Source: Thiohalocapsa sp. PB-PSB1
Lineage (GTDB): Bacteria; Pseudomonadota; Gammaproteobacteria; Chromatiales; Chromatiaceae
DNA: 64,000 nucleotides
Reading direction: 5' to 3'
Assembly (NCBI GenBank): GCA_016745215.1
Contig: CP050890.1
Coordinates: 7,395,001-7,459,000 of the forward strand
Positions within the stretch are counted from its first letter, which is position 1; each line of letters starts with the position of its first letter. Of the stretch, positions 42,301 through 49,908 are shown one piece after another. Both the position numbers and the translations under genes were made by a program. Below the pieces are notes generated by a model that saw only the letters and a program-made list of their open reading frames with translations, was not told the DNA's origin and made no database searches.

Positions 42301-43339
42301 CCTCCCGCGAGATGGCCTGGGGCGAGAGTGCATAGCCAGCGCCGTAGGACACCAGGGGCTCGAACTGCCCGAGCCCGTCCACCGGCACCACGGCGAAGTA
42401 GTGCTCGACGAATGGGGTGAGGCCGGTCAGGGTCCAGCCCAGCAGCTCGGCGGAGACCCGCGCCACCGGCGTCAAGCCAGTGACGTCGAAGATGGGGCCG
42501 GTGTCGGATTGGTAGATGGCGAAGTGGTCCACGTCCGCCACGGACCAGGGGTTGTAGCTGGACCAGTCCAGGGTCGCCACAGCGCCGGTGGGCGTGACGC
42601 TGACGGACAGGTTCTCGATGGCCGGAGGCGGTGTGTCGCTGACCACCACCAGACTCGCCTCGCGGGATATCACCTGCTTCGGTTCCGATTGCGGCGCGCC
42701 GCCCACGTGCAGCGTCAGCTCGCGGGAGATGGCCTGCGGTGCCAGGATGTAGGCCGCGGAGTAGATCACCGCCGCCGGGTCGCTGTTGCCGAGGGCGTCC
42801 ACCGGCACGATGGCGACATAGTGGTCGGTGAACTCGGCCAGATCCGTGATGGTCAGGCTGGTGCCGTCGCCGCCGACGACGAGGTCCGGCGAGCGACCAG
42901 TGACGTCGGTGAGCGGGCCGTCGTCAGTGATGTGGATGTCGAAGCGGGCGATGTCGCCGACTGCCCACTGGTTGTAGCCGGACCAGTCCAGCGTGACGCG
43001 GTCGCCGGTGGGCGAGACCTCCAGGACCAGCTCGGTCACCGGCGGCGGTGGTGCAGCGTCGGTTACCGCCAGGCTGACCTCGCGGGAGGCCACCGACGGG
43101 GAGTCGCCGGGGCCGGCGCTTTGCACGGACAGGGTGAGTTCCCGAGTGATGACCTCCCGGGGCGCGTTGGCCTGCACTCCGCCGACGTGCAGCGTGACCT
43201 CGCGGGTGGCGACCTCTTTGATCAGCACCGGACCCGCGTCCTGGGCCGGCGCCTGCATGCAGACGACGAGCAGCAGGAGGGCCGGGACGATGAGCCGCCA
43301 GATGCGGGGCGACTTGGGGTTGGGGTGGTGCCGGCTCAT
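36299..43339 (-). CDS. Giant exported FN3/CARDB/carboxypeptidase-regulatory-like protein
   Basis: 2346 residues with a Sec signal (LIVPALLLLVVCMQAPAQ). Residues 40-390 hold seven copies of a short (A/V)xxREVxL motif such as QAISRELTLHVGG, spaced by fibronectin-III-like modules (VTLDWSGYNQWAV). Residues about 400-1450 contain further FN3 and Ig-like domains (APVGLSARAREGGVVQLSW). CARDB-like domains follow (RVAVDIANTGSEPAQAV), then carboxypeptidase-regulatory-like folds (NGRTDANGELLLTDLQAGRY). The end is Cys-rich and closes with a Gly/Ser run. It is probably a surface scaffold. It overlaps the RHS gene by 4 bp, so the two are likely made together. No adhesin catalytic motif or LPxTG/PEP-CTERM signal was seen. 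Confidence 0.75.
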   Translation of the reverse strand: MSRHHPNPKSPRIWRLIVPALLLLVVCMQAPAQDAGPVLIKEVATREVTLHVGGVQANAPREVITRELTLSVQSAGPGDSPSVASREVSLAVTDAAPPPPVTELVLEVSPTGDRVTLDWSGYNQWAVGDIARFDIHITDDGPLTDVTGRSPDLVVGGDGTSLTITDLAEFTDHYVAIVPVDALGNSDPAAVIYSAAYILAPQAISRELTLHVGGAPQSEPKQVISREASLVVVSDTPPPAIENLSVSVTPTGAVATLDWSSYNPWSVADVDHFAIYQSDTGPIFDVTGLTPVARVSAELLGWTLTGLTPFVEHYFAVVPVDGLGQFEPLVSYGAGYALSPQAISREVTLFTGGVGASPYPQAISREVSLVTTDDAAPAPVTGIDSGFNVETSRGAYGSVILDWTEYDEVAQRDVATYRIYTATEFYEDVSGLIPFATVPAGKQTHLLGGLPGGAILYFAVVAEDAAGNFDPTVRAFSQKVSIAGVGEVLDLTVASGADSLTFSWAPPEDAEDFLTGYRLYFAGSETPIDLPPETTTWQRDGLAAATGYPLRITTLDVFGDESDGTSVLGVTWLPNPTGLSLRGIGDQVELSWVRPQPAGLVAHYAVYSATAPITSISGLVPVTTRTGTSAMLGSFNAIRERYYAVATVNLSGGTDPAVTSVFAGNYEDLTPPVIESVSFAGQVLVDGAVLTRPDVLSVAASDPAGIARVDFSLDGALFNVDADAGNGLGIPWDIAALADGGYRLSVLAVDAYGNRAGRDLDINIDLAPPPAPVITEPPGDGDTNEPLVRIRGTTSADAQQVTLYRNGAPVGSPVPASYGEFQAQLELEKGANVITARAENRGGLSEPGNPRSITLDLSIPDAPVGLSARAREGGVVQLSWAASADATVTQYGIYRQPDPFDVDDVVTPEFYADQGNAAYSDTPPADGPWYYRVSAIDRFGTESALSNQAQASADSVAPQALSIDYAPLGAYDPERNAFGVGDVEVRVQLSEAVSTTPFLTIAPSAGVPQPVALTWLDDTAYMGRFSIGDGTPSGDALAVFSARDNAGNRGTDILAGASLLIDTDGPSAGGFSVTPADPVLNNPEDPATLDISFTPSEDLADSTEPNLSASAPSLAETPVVIALTEQDGTWTGQLPLPAEMGADGPELLSFSFQGQDRLGNLGTGIDGPASIQVYQGELPPPETPAGLTATALPGGEVRLAWAAVDDATDYELHRGSGEAGELAAIARSAGALEFTDQPGADGIYRYAVASVRQANGQEGVSALSGPVAVKADATPPDAPSDLTLALRATGVEVSWNAPDDADPLTYRLYALPGAGLGALNPDAPTLSDITETSAEDPAPPAPEGDLLTYLVVAVDPAGNVSPDTAWDTLNAELLPVASFRVEQHDSDFPELAWSHVNAVDGFDLYLGSLDTGLKLNGSTPLTDTAYTDLGWSSGARTYSLLAVDDEGNESLPRTLTLLALEPSLAEATAIRRGLMNRVAVDIANTGSEPAQAVVLELAIGDHTHRSAAEDIPAGESRTLSTVVGGYADLPDLSTLAIAAVQTPNPGEEARVVRTTEVEVSDGVLLLELSARNLTRGGVGELRFSVENISPDDSKGAPVQLITATARGNQPSDEVRVRLTDLDGNPLASTALEQSVHPFITTLADGRCVATLPPGERFESDWLALDIPEAAPDQVLALLEIDQLHYRLGEDDAVSIDGLGTQIEAELADTPYVGEFLSVSPEQSLGDAPITIQGRALDRYSGEPVPRVELHLVIANGGFERVFEMFTGDDGAFSFDYQPLSTDAGVFQVSVVHPDLRLRPEQGGFSIGRVFVEPTRLRVQLGRDAERTLSLDVTAGDGFPVTNLRFGYVADDQLFGTLEPGLNLVPGAATALAAGEQGTLAVAITATEEALDSGSLILRLLADEGGDAPLGLVRIDYEVVEAGAVLLPSRSYLELVAAPGERASAELDLRNQGLRAVEGVTVALLDAITKQPLDWASLTTPAEIGRLEIGAEHPVGVRIAPTEAIPEDTHELLLRVAADNAEGFDIPVYAHVTRAGIGDVLFHVSDIYTATLDENGVPIPGLENARIEVQHEQFTDIQYNGRTDANGELLLTDLQAGRYLFRVSAANHADAQGRLTIEPGITASREVFLDYDLISLEWSVTEITIEDRYEITLDITYETDVPAPVVVIEPPGITLPEMAPGQVYRGELTITNYGLIRADNVVFTPPADDQFFDYEFQAEVPDSLEAKQRITVPYRIVALRPLNAGDDAEATGGAGGCGFGVLLRLIYDFLCINGVESSGSATFRISADVSASCTGGGWWGRLPGGIGGGGWTPVAWPLIPCPPDCEGDCCDRNGSGGGSGGGGGGGE

Positions 43340-43573
43340 ACGTTGGTTCCGTCGTGGCGGCCTTCCGGAGCACCGGTCACTGGCTCCGACGCTCCGGGGT
43401 CGGAGCAGCGTCGGGCGCTCTGCGTCGAGTGCATCTTTGCTCCAGACCCCGGTACGCGGAGCGTCCGCCAGGCGTTCCCGCGCTGGAGCGTGGGAACCAG
43501 GGTGCGGCGGATGGTGCAGGCTGCGAGCGGCTGCATCGCTGCGCCTAGGCCGGTGGTCTGCACCGCCCCGGAA
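43340..43573. repeat. REP-type palindromes between two surface-protein genes
   Basis: CTCCGACGCTCCGGGGTCGG (43383 onward) and GCGTTCCCGCGCTGGAGCGT then GGGAACC (43466-43498) are palindromes of the GCTCCCACGC..GCGTGGGAGC family, which also occurs inside the 5' coding ends of the next two genes (about 36190-36245 and 32180-32295). Confidence 0.65.
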
Positions 43574-44863
43574 CTAAGGCCGAATCACCTTGGCCTGGAT
43601 GGCCGAGTAGCCCACGTCCACAGGGATATTCGCGGTCCAATGTACCACCAGCGGGTCGTTGGAGATCACGGTGTCCAGCGCTGCCGGGATGAACTGATGC
43701 GCGGCGTTGGAGCGTGGCGTGACGCGCACGTAGACCTCCGCCGCCTCCTCGACGTTGATGGTCTCGACGATCACCTGAGTGGACTCGGTGTCCGGGATGG
43801 CGACATCCGCGCCATAGGTGCCGAAGGAGGCCCTGGGATCGTCACCGACGGTCTCGCCGCCGATGGATAGGATCTTCGCGCTGGGCGCGGATGTCGGCGG
43901 CCAGATCAGGGCCGTGCTGCCGTCGGTGAGCGGGACGACGCTGGGGGATGGGGTGACCAGCAGGGAGCTGGTGTCGGTGACGTATTCGAGGCGGATGCGG
44001 CCGACGGAGCCATCATGGTCGACGTTATAGCTACTGCCGCCTAACGCCTCCATCGTCCCGTTCCCCGCAAGCTCTCGGGAAACGACCCGCAAACCGCCAC
44101 CACTGCCGCCGCCTGGTCGATAGTAGTATGCGTTGCCGCTAAAGAAACCACGATCACCGCCGTTCGCCACGATAGACCCATTCAGGATGACTGTGGCTCC
44201 ACTCGCGATGAACAGTGCTCCTGCACCACCGCCTCCGCCGGAGGACCGATCCCCGTCTCCACCGCCCCCGGAGCCCCCGACCAGCGGGACCAGTGAGGAA
44301 TTACCGTAAGACTCGGATCCGGAGTGAGCCGGAGCGCCGTAGCTTCCGCCGTAGCCTGAATCACCGGAAACCGGGCCTCCACCAGGCCCCAGGCCGGAAC
44401 CAGAGGCAGCCCCGCCCGAAGAGTAACCCATACCGCCGCGGAATCCGCCAGGTCCAGGCTCTGCCAAACCGGGCGCCACGGCCCCATCCACCCCACCCAC
44501 ATCCACCGTCCCATCAATGGTCACATCCCCACTCACCAACCAAACCACCGGCGCACGGCTGGGATGGTTGGCGAAGGTCAGGGTCGCGTCCGCGTCCACG
44601 GTGACGCTGGCGTACTTGAACACCACCGCCCATTTGTCCGGATCGTACACGCCGTTGCCGGCGTTGGAGCCGTTGCTGCCGACATCGGTGCTGGCCGTAT
44701 CCCAGGCCGCGGTGGGCGCTTGGGACAGATCAATAACCGTGTCCGCGGTGACGTGCAGGCTGCCGTCGGAGCCGTCGGCGCCGGGGATGGTCAGGTCGGC
44801 CCTGGCCAGGCCGGCCGCGAGCAACAGCGAGGCGGTGAGCGCAAGACAGCGGCAAACAGGCAT
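43574..44863 (-). CDS. Glycine-rich exported surface protein (RHS locus, first gene)
   Basis: 429 residues with a signal peptide (CLALTASLLLAAGLARA). Residues about 70-140 look like a beta-helix start (VDADATLTFANH, VWLVSGDVTIDGTVDVGGVD). A long Gly/Ser-rich section follows (about 140-240), then a beta-rich C-terminal half ending VGYSAIQAKVIRP. Glycine-rich inserts within a beta-helix of this type occur in large surface and filamentous proteins. I recognise no specific family. The ATG at 44863 has AGGAG about ten bases upstream. It precedes the giant gene on the same strand with 234 bp of REP-containing DNA between. Confidence 0.6.
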   Translation of the reverse strand: MPVCRCLALTASLLLAAGLARADLTIPGADGSDGSLHVTADTVIDLSQAPTAAWDTASTDVGSNGSNAGNGVYDPDKWAVVFKYASVTVDADATLTFANHPSRAPVVWLVSGDVTIDGTVDVGGVDGAVAPGLAEPGPGGFRGGMGYSSGGAASGSGLGPGGGPVSGDSGYGGSYGAPAHSGSESYGNSSLVPLVGGSGGGGDGDRSSGGGGGAGALFIASGATVILNGSIVANGGDRGFFSGNAYYYRPGGGSGGGLRVVSRELAGNGTMEALGGSSYNVDHDGSVGRIRLEYVTDTSSLLVTPSPSVVPLTDGSTALIWPPTSAPSAKILSIGGETVGDDPRASFGTYGADVAIPDTESTQVIVETINVEEAAEVYVRVTPRSNAAHQFIPAALDTVISNDPLVVHWTANIPVDVGYSAIQAKVIRP

Positions 44864-45242
44864 GGCGGGCGGTCTCCTGGGTCTTAGAGCAAAGTCGCGG
44901 GCGGGGCGAGCGAGCATCATGGGCAACTGTCAGAGGCGAGGTTCAGGGGCAAGCGCAACAAGCCGCCGGGAGACGACCAGCGGGCAGCGACGCAGCTGCA
45001 CCGGGCGCGGGCGGGAGGCGCAGCCCGCGCAGGACTGCGGCAGGGATGGCCCACACAGGCCGCAAGGCGTCGTCCGTTGCGTCTTTGGCGCAGGCGCCTA
45101 TGGGCAGGCGCACACATGGCGGTTGCTATTGCATCGTCAACAAGCCCAACCGGCGCGCGCAACAACAGGCCGCACTGCGCCGAATCACATGCCACTAGCA
45201 TACCGAAACAACCCCGTAAACCAATGACCCAGATCAACGCCG
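44864..45242. other. Upstream region of the RHS locus
   Basis: This gap must contain the promoter of the four-gene minus-strand locus if it is one operon. The stretch is GC-rich, and I see neither a convincing -10/-35 pair nor a coding frame. Confidence 0.3.
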
Positions 45243-45530
45243 GACGGATAGGCGATCCAACCGCGTCTTCGCGTCCAGCAACGCTGGAGCGTTGAGGCGA
45301 GAGGAGGCTCGCGGATCGGTCAAGACTCCCTGCGGGTGCGCACTGGGCTTATGGTGGGGCAGATGAGCGGTTCTGCGGAGGGTTCGAGCGCGACTACGGG
45401 GGCAGTGGAGGATTTAGAGTACGGATTGGAGTACTGATTGGAGTACAGGGGGGCGGCTGCGCCCTCGTCCGCAGGCGCTGGCGGTTACCAGGCAACGCGC
45501 TGATCGAATTCGAAATCCGGCTCGGTCGCG
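45243..45530 (+). repeat. Dispersed repeat R3, copy 1
   Basis: It shares most of its sequence, in the same orientation, with 52268-52530: GCGGATCGGTCAAG, AGTGGGCTTATG-like, GGTTACCAGGCAACGCGCTG, ATCGAATTCGAA. This copy has extra GATTGGAGTAC units. The two copies lie on either side of the Mrp operon. No gene is recognised in it. Confidence 0.75.
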
Positions 45531-45886
45531 TGCGGTCTCATCATCATGTCCATCAGGAAGAGGCAGGTCACGCGAGCGACAGAATTCCTTCAAGCAGTAC
45601 GTCCGCCACCAAGCACACTATCTTGGATGCTGCACCCTTAATCTTCGCGAGATCTGCGACCAATCAGGTGCAATGCACGAAAACCAACGATCAAGAGTCG
45701 TCGTCGATGGCGTGCTGAGGTACATCGCGCGCTGGGTCCGGGCCTGCTGGCGTTGGTATACGAACGAGTCGCAGCGAATGAATTGGCATGCACGAGATTG
45801 TGCAAGTATTCCGAATCGCGCTCCGAAACCCTGAGCTGCGTAGATTGGGGGTGAGGTACGGACCAGAACAAACAATGACTTAGTAC
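45531..45886. other. Non-coding stretch between repeats R3 and R2
   Basis: About 350 bp between two repeat families. The open frames here are short and unlike known proteins. Nothing is recognised. Confidence 0.35.
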
Positions 45887-46499
45887 CGGTCCATGAATAA
45901 CCTATACAACGCTATCCAGACATCGGCGGAGTGCAATCGGGATCGGGGTCGCTATCGGAATCGGAATCGGAATCGGAATCGAGAGAGAAAACGCCCTATG
46001 CCATTCGGTCATGAGAAGCTCGACGTCTAGCGTGCGGCCATCGAGTCTGTCGGCTGGGCCTAGCGCGACTGCGAGCATGTGAAAGGACAGCGTAACGCGA
46101 AGGATCAACGCCTGCGCGCATCGTAGGTGCGCATCGTAGGCCATCGCGCTGAACATTGCCGCGGGTAACGGCAAAGCGACGAGCGGTGATCGACGCCGGT
46201 CGTTTGAAATCGCACGAGGCTCGGCGCTGGAGTGCGCTGCGATTCAGGACCTGCTTGCTGGTGTGCGATGCGTTGTCCGCAGACGACAACAGCAAGCAAA
46301 AGGCACTGCTCGATCGTCGTGTGGCCATGCTGACGAAGCTCGGACAGCGTGGCTACGCGCTCAGCGAGGAGCTTGGCGGATGGGTTGGTCGGTTCGATAC
46401 CGAGGCCGATACCGATACCGACGCCGATAGCGGTACCGAATGAGTCGGCAGGCGACACCCAAGCCAAAAACCTGTATAGCTTGTTTCTGCACCATCACT
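45887..46499 (+). repeat. Dispersed repeat R2, copy 2 (613 bp, longer form)
   Basis: The longer form of the repeat at 27035-27519. It includes the 119 bp between GCTCGG hexamers at 46219 and 46338 that copy 1 lacks, and an extra GATACC-type unit. A 95-codon frame (46156-46443) ending in an acidic TDTDAD tail spans the microsatellite; coding status is unclear and it is broken in copy 1. Confidence 0.85.
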
Positions 46500-46602
46500 T
46501 GCGAACATTGCGAGGGTTGTTGATTGTCGCCTCGACTCCGGTTTCCAGTAGACGCGGGTTACCGGTCGATGCAGAATTCTGCCTCGACCTCATCGATCCC
46601 AA

Positions 46603-48117
46603 TCAAGGCCCCGCCGGCGCCACATACTCCCGCTCCGCGATCAGCTGCGCCCAGGACAGCGGGCTGATCTCGGCGTTCGGGAAGCTGCCGGCGGAGAGGG
46701 TGGCCAGCGCCGTGACCAGCGGCGGTAGCAGCAGCAGCCAGTAGGTCTCGCGCAGGCCGCGTCGGGGGATGTGCTCCTGGGGCCAGGGTCCGGCGGCGGG
46801 TCGCAGCCAGGCCCGCCACAGGATGGGCAGGAAGTAGGCGGCGTTGAGCAGGCTGGATGTCCACAGTACCCAGACCGCCCAGTCCATGCCGGCGGCGACG
46901 GCGCCGTCGGAGAGCCAGGCCTTGCTGACGGCGCCGGCGGTGAATGGGGCGCCCATCATGCCCAGGGCACCGATGGAGAAGGCCAGCGTGGTCAGCGGCA
47001 TGCGCCGTCCAGCGCCGTTCATCTGACTGATTTTATGTATGCCCAGAGTCTCGGCGTAGATGCCGGCGCAGAAGAACAGCGTGATTTTCATGATGCCCTG
47101 GTGTACCAGATGCACCACCCCGCCGATGGTGCCGACGGGACCAAACAAGGCTACCCCCAGCGCGATGTAAGACACCTGGCTGACGGTGGAGAAGGCGAGG
47201 CGCTTCTTGAGGTCATCCTGGAACAGCGCGCGCAGGCTGCCCCAGATGATGGTCGCGGCGGCGACCATCGCCAGCGGCGGCAGCAGGCTCAGGGACTCGG
47301 CGAATTCGATGCCATAAACCTCGTAGACGATGCGTACGATGCCGAAGGCGCCGGCCTTGACCACCGCCACCGCATGCAGCAGTGCGGAAACCGGTGCCGG
47401 GGCGATCATGGCCTGCGGCAGCCAGCCGTGCAGCGGCACCAGCGCGGCCTTGACGCCGACGCCGGCGATGAGCAGCACGAAGATCACCCGAAGCTCGGTC
47501 GCATGCGCTGGCCCCAGCGCCGCCGCGACGCCGCCATGGGCAAACTCGGTGTGCCCCAGCAGGTCGTGCAGCCAGACGATGCCGGTCAGCAGCAGGGTGC
47601 CGCCGATCAGGGTATAGGCGAGATAGATGGTGCCGCCGCGCAGGGCCTGGTCGGTGCCCCGATGCACCACCAGTGGGAAGGTGGACAGGGTCAGCAGCTC
47701 GTAGAAGACGAAGAAGGTGAACAGGTTCGCCGCCAGGGCGATGCCCATGGTGGCGGTGACGCAGAGGCTGAAGAAGCCGAAGAAGCGGCTGCGGTGGGGG
47801 GCGCGTTCCAGATAGCCGACGGCGTACAGGGTGGTGAGCAACCAGAGCACGGCGGAGAGGATGATGAAGAACAGCCCCAGGGCGTCGGCCTCGAACGCCA
47901 GGTCCAGTCCCGGCAGCACTTCGAAGCGCACCCCGTAAGCATCCCCCGCCCGTACGCCGACGAACAGCACGAAGACCAGCACCAATTTGGCGATGGCACC
48001 GAACAGGTTGAGGACGGTGCGCAGGGCGATGCGCTCCTCGGGCAGGGTGAAGATCACCAGCCCCGGCAGTAGCGACGAGGCCAACACCGCCAGCGGCAGC
48101 CATTGGTTGATGCTCAT
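46603..48117 (-). CDS. Second proton-antiporter (NuoL/MrpA-D type) subunit of the Mrp operon
   Basis: 504 residues with about 14 membrane helices and the Proton_antipo_M domain: FFVFYELLTLSTFPLVVHRG (with the key membrane Glu), AALVPLHGWLPQAMIAPAP followed by VSALLHAVAVVKAG, and LKKRLAFSTVSQVSYIALG. It resembles MrpD and the N-terminal half of MrpA, but has the length of MrpD and lacks the MrpA C-terminal extension. It is the last gene of the operon and overlaps mrpD by 4 bp. It would form one of the two H+/Na+ channels of the complex. The gene may end in decayed sequence, since only R2 and 100 bp of plain sequence follow. Confidence 0.85.
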   Translation of the reverse strand: MSINQWLPLAVLASSLLPGLVIFTLPEERIALRTVLNLFGAIAKLVLVFVLFVGVRAGDAYGVRFEVLPGLDLAFEADALGLFFIILSAVLWLLTTLYAVGYLERAPHRSRFFGFFSLCVTATMGIALAANLFTFFVFYELLTLSTFPLVVHRGTDQALRGGTIYLAYTLIGGTLLLTGIVWLHDLLGHTEFAHGGVAAALGPAHATELRVIFVLLIAGVGVKAALVPLHGWLPQAMIAPAPVSALLHAVAVVKAGAFGIVRIVYEVYGIEFAESLSLLPPLAMVAAATIIWGSLRALFQDDLKKRLAFSTVSQVSYIALGVALFGPVGTIGGVVHLVHQGIMKITLFFCAGIYAETLGIHKISQMNGAGRRMPLTTLAFSIGALGMMGAPFTAGAVSKAWLSDGAVAAGMDWAVWVLWTSSLLNAAYFLPILWRAWLRPAAGPWPQEHIPRRGLRETYWLLLLPPLVTALATLSAGSFPNAEISPLSWAQLIAEREYVAPAGP

Positions 48118-49613
48118 GGGCCGGCCCCGATCAGCCGCATCAGCTCGACGCCGCGCAGGCCCAGCAAGACGCTGGCGGCGGCCAGGGCGAAGGCACTCCA
48201 GGCCAGCATCCGCGGCACGGCGGCGAGGGGCTCGGGCTCGGCCCCATGGTTGGGCATCAGGAACGCCTGGCGCAGCACCCGAAACACATAGACGCTGGCC
48301 AGCAGACCGCCGGCCAGGGCCACCACGGCGATGGCCCAATAGCCCCGGGCCAGGGCCGCTTCGATGATCTGCCACTTGGCCAGGAAGCCCGCCGACGGCG
48401 GCAGCCCCATCAGCGTCACGCCCGCCAGCGCAAACGCAAACAGCGCCAGCGGCAGGTGATCCACGGTGCCCGCCAGGCCGGCCACGGTGTCCCGGCCGGT
48501 GGCGCGGATCATCACCCCGGCGGCGGCGAACATGCCTGCCTTGGCCAGGCCGTGGGCGAACACCTGCATGACCGCGGCCTGCACGGCTGCCGGTTGGGAC
48601 AGCAGCGGGAAGATCAGAAACAGATAGCCCAGCTGGGCGACGGTGGAGTAGGCGATCAGGCGCTTGAGCTTGACGGCGCGGATGGCCCGATAGGAACCCC
48701 AGAGAATCGCCATTGTTCCGAGCAGCGCCGCCAGCCAGGCGGCGGCGACCGGCAGCAGGGGCGCGAACGGCCCGATCCACAGCCGCAGGATCAGATAGAA
48801 GGAGGCCTTCACCACCAGTGCCGAGAGCAGCGCCGAGACCGGCGCGGTAGCGCTGGCGTGGGCCGGTGGCAGCCAGAAATGGAACGGGAACAACGCTGTC
48901 TTCAGCAGCAGGCCCAATAGCATCAGCGCGGCGGCGAGCCATACCAGCCGCGGGGCCTCGGTGGCGATCAGCGGCGTCAGCGTGTCGATGGAGACCGTGC
49001 CGTAGCTGGCGTAGAGCAGCGCGACGCCGAGCAGATAGGCTCCGGAGCCGACCAGGCTGACGAACAGGTAGCGCAGGGCCGCCGCCACCTGCCGAGCGCC
49101 GCCGCCGGCGGCGACGATGCCGACCGAGGCGAGCCCCACCAGCTCCAGCGTGACATAGAGATTGAACAGGTCGGTGGAGACGAACAACGCATTCAGGCCG
49201 GCGATCAGGAACCCGGTCAGCGGCCAGAACCAGGCCCCGGCCGGGTCGTCGGAGCGGAAGTAGCTGCGGGCATAGAACGCCAGGGGCAGCGCCACCGCTT
49301 GGGTCAGGATCAGCATCGCCGCCGACAGGCCGTCGGCGGCCAAATCGATGCCGAGCGGCGCGCCCCAGCCGCCAATGGCATGCTTGGCCGCAGCGTTTCC
49401 CAAACCGATCCCCTGTGCACCGTTGGCCAGCATGGTCCGGGCCAGCGCAAGGGCCAGCCCAAGCTGCACGCCGAGCCCGATCAGTGCGGCCCACGCCCCG
49501 CGTCCGGGTCCGAGCACGAAGGCGAGCGTCGCCCAGACAAATGGCAGCACCACCAGCCAGACCATGGGATCGAGCAGGGCAGGGAGGTCGAGCCAGGCCG
49601 GCACCTCAGGCAT
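48114..49613 (-). CDS. mrpD: Na+/H+ antiporter subunit D (MrpD)
   Basis: 499 residues, about 14 membrane helices. The Proton_antipo_M core is clear: LFVSTDLFNLYVTLELVGLA, ALFPFHFWLPPAHASATAPV followed by SALLSALVVKAS, and LKRLIAYSTVAQLGYLFL. MrpD is homologous to NuoM/N and moves protons in the antiporter complex. It overlaps the next gene by 4 bp and mrpC by 8 bp. Confidence 0.9.
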   Translation of the reverse strand: MPEVPAWLDLPALLDPMVWLVVLPFVWATLAFVLGPGRGAWAALIGLGVQLGLALALARTMLANGAQGIGLGNAAAKHAIGGWGAPLGIDLAADGLSAAMLILTQAVALPLAFYARSYFRSDDPAGAWFWPLTGFLIAGLNALFVSTDLFNLYVTLELVGLASVGIVAAGGGARQVAAALRYLFVSLVGSGAYLLGVALLYASYGTVSIDTLTPLIATEAPRLVWLAAALMLLGLLLKTALFPFHFWLPPAHASATAPVSALLSALVVKASFYLILRLWIGPFAPLLPVAAAWLAALLGTMAILWGSYRAIRAVKLKRLIAYSTVAQLGYLFLIFPLLSQPAAVQAAVMQVFAHGLAKAGMFAAAGVMIRATGRDTVAGLAGTVDHLPLALFAFALAGVTLMGLPPSAGFLAKWQIIEAALARGYWAIAVVALAGGLLASVYVFRVLRQAFLMPNHGAEPEPLAAVPRMLAWSAFALAAASVLLGLRGVELMRLIGAGP

Positions 49614-49908
49614 CGTCGTCCTCCGGCAGCTCCAGGCGGCCCGTCAGCCTGTAGAGGCGGCGTACCAGGGCCAGCGCCAGCGCGGTGGCGGCGACGGCGA
49701 CGACGATGCCGGTAAGCACCATCGCCTGGGGCACCGGGTCCGGCACATCGCCGCGCTGGGCCAGTCCGACCAGCACCAGGAAAGCGCCGCTGCCCATCAA
49801 ATTGAAGGCGAGGATGCGGCGCAGCAGCTGGTTGATCAGCACCACGCCCGCCGTGCCAAGGGCAAACAGCGCGATGCCGACCAGGGCGAACAGCAGGCCG
49901 GTGGTCAT
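49606..49908 (-). CDS. mrpC: Na+/H+ antiporter subunit C (MrpC)
   Basis: 100 residues with three membrane helices. It matches the NuoK-like MrpC pattern: TTGLLFALVGIALFALGTAG, RRILAFNLMGSGAFLVLVG, DPVPQAMVLTGIVVAVAATA. The DPxPQAxVLTxIVV block is diagnostic. It overlaps mrpB and mrpD. Confidence 0.9.
   Translation of the reverse strand: MTTGLLFALVGIALFALGTAGVVLINQLLRRILAFNLMGSGAFLVLVGLAQRGDVPDPVPQAMVLTGIVVAVAATALALALVRRLYRLTGRLELPEDDDA

Noticed and set aside
36275..43870. Long plus-strand frames (444 and 621 residues) opposite the giant exported protein
   Set aside because: They are low-complexity Val/Asp/Gly/His-rich antisense translations; the minus strand has a signal peptide and recognisable domains.
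46156..46443. A four-helix-bundle (S23-type) protein inside R2 copy 2
   Set aside because: The frame lacks the family motifs as far as I can see, and it is disrupted in the other copy.
46603..49494. A 963-residue frame suggesting one fused antiporter protein
   Set aside because: Only the part from the ATG at 48117 is antiporter sequence; the upstream part is an out-of-frame reading of mrpD.
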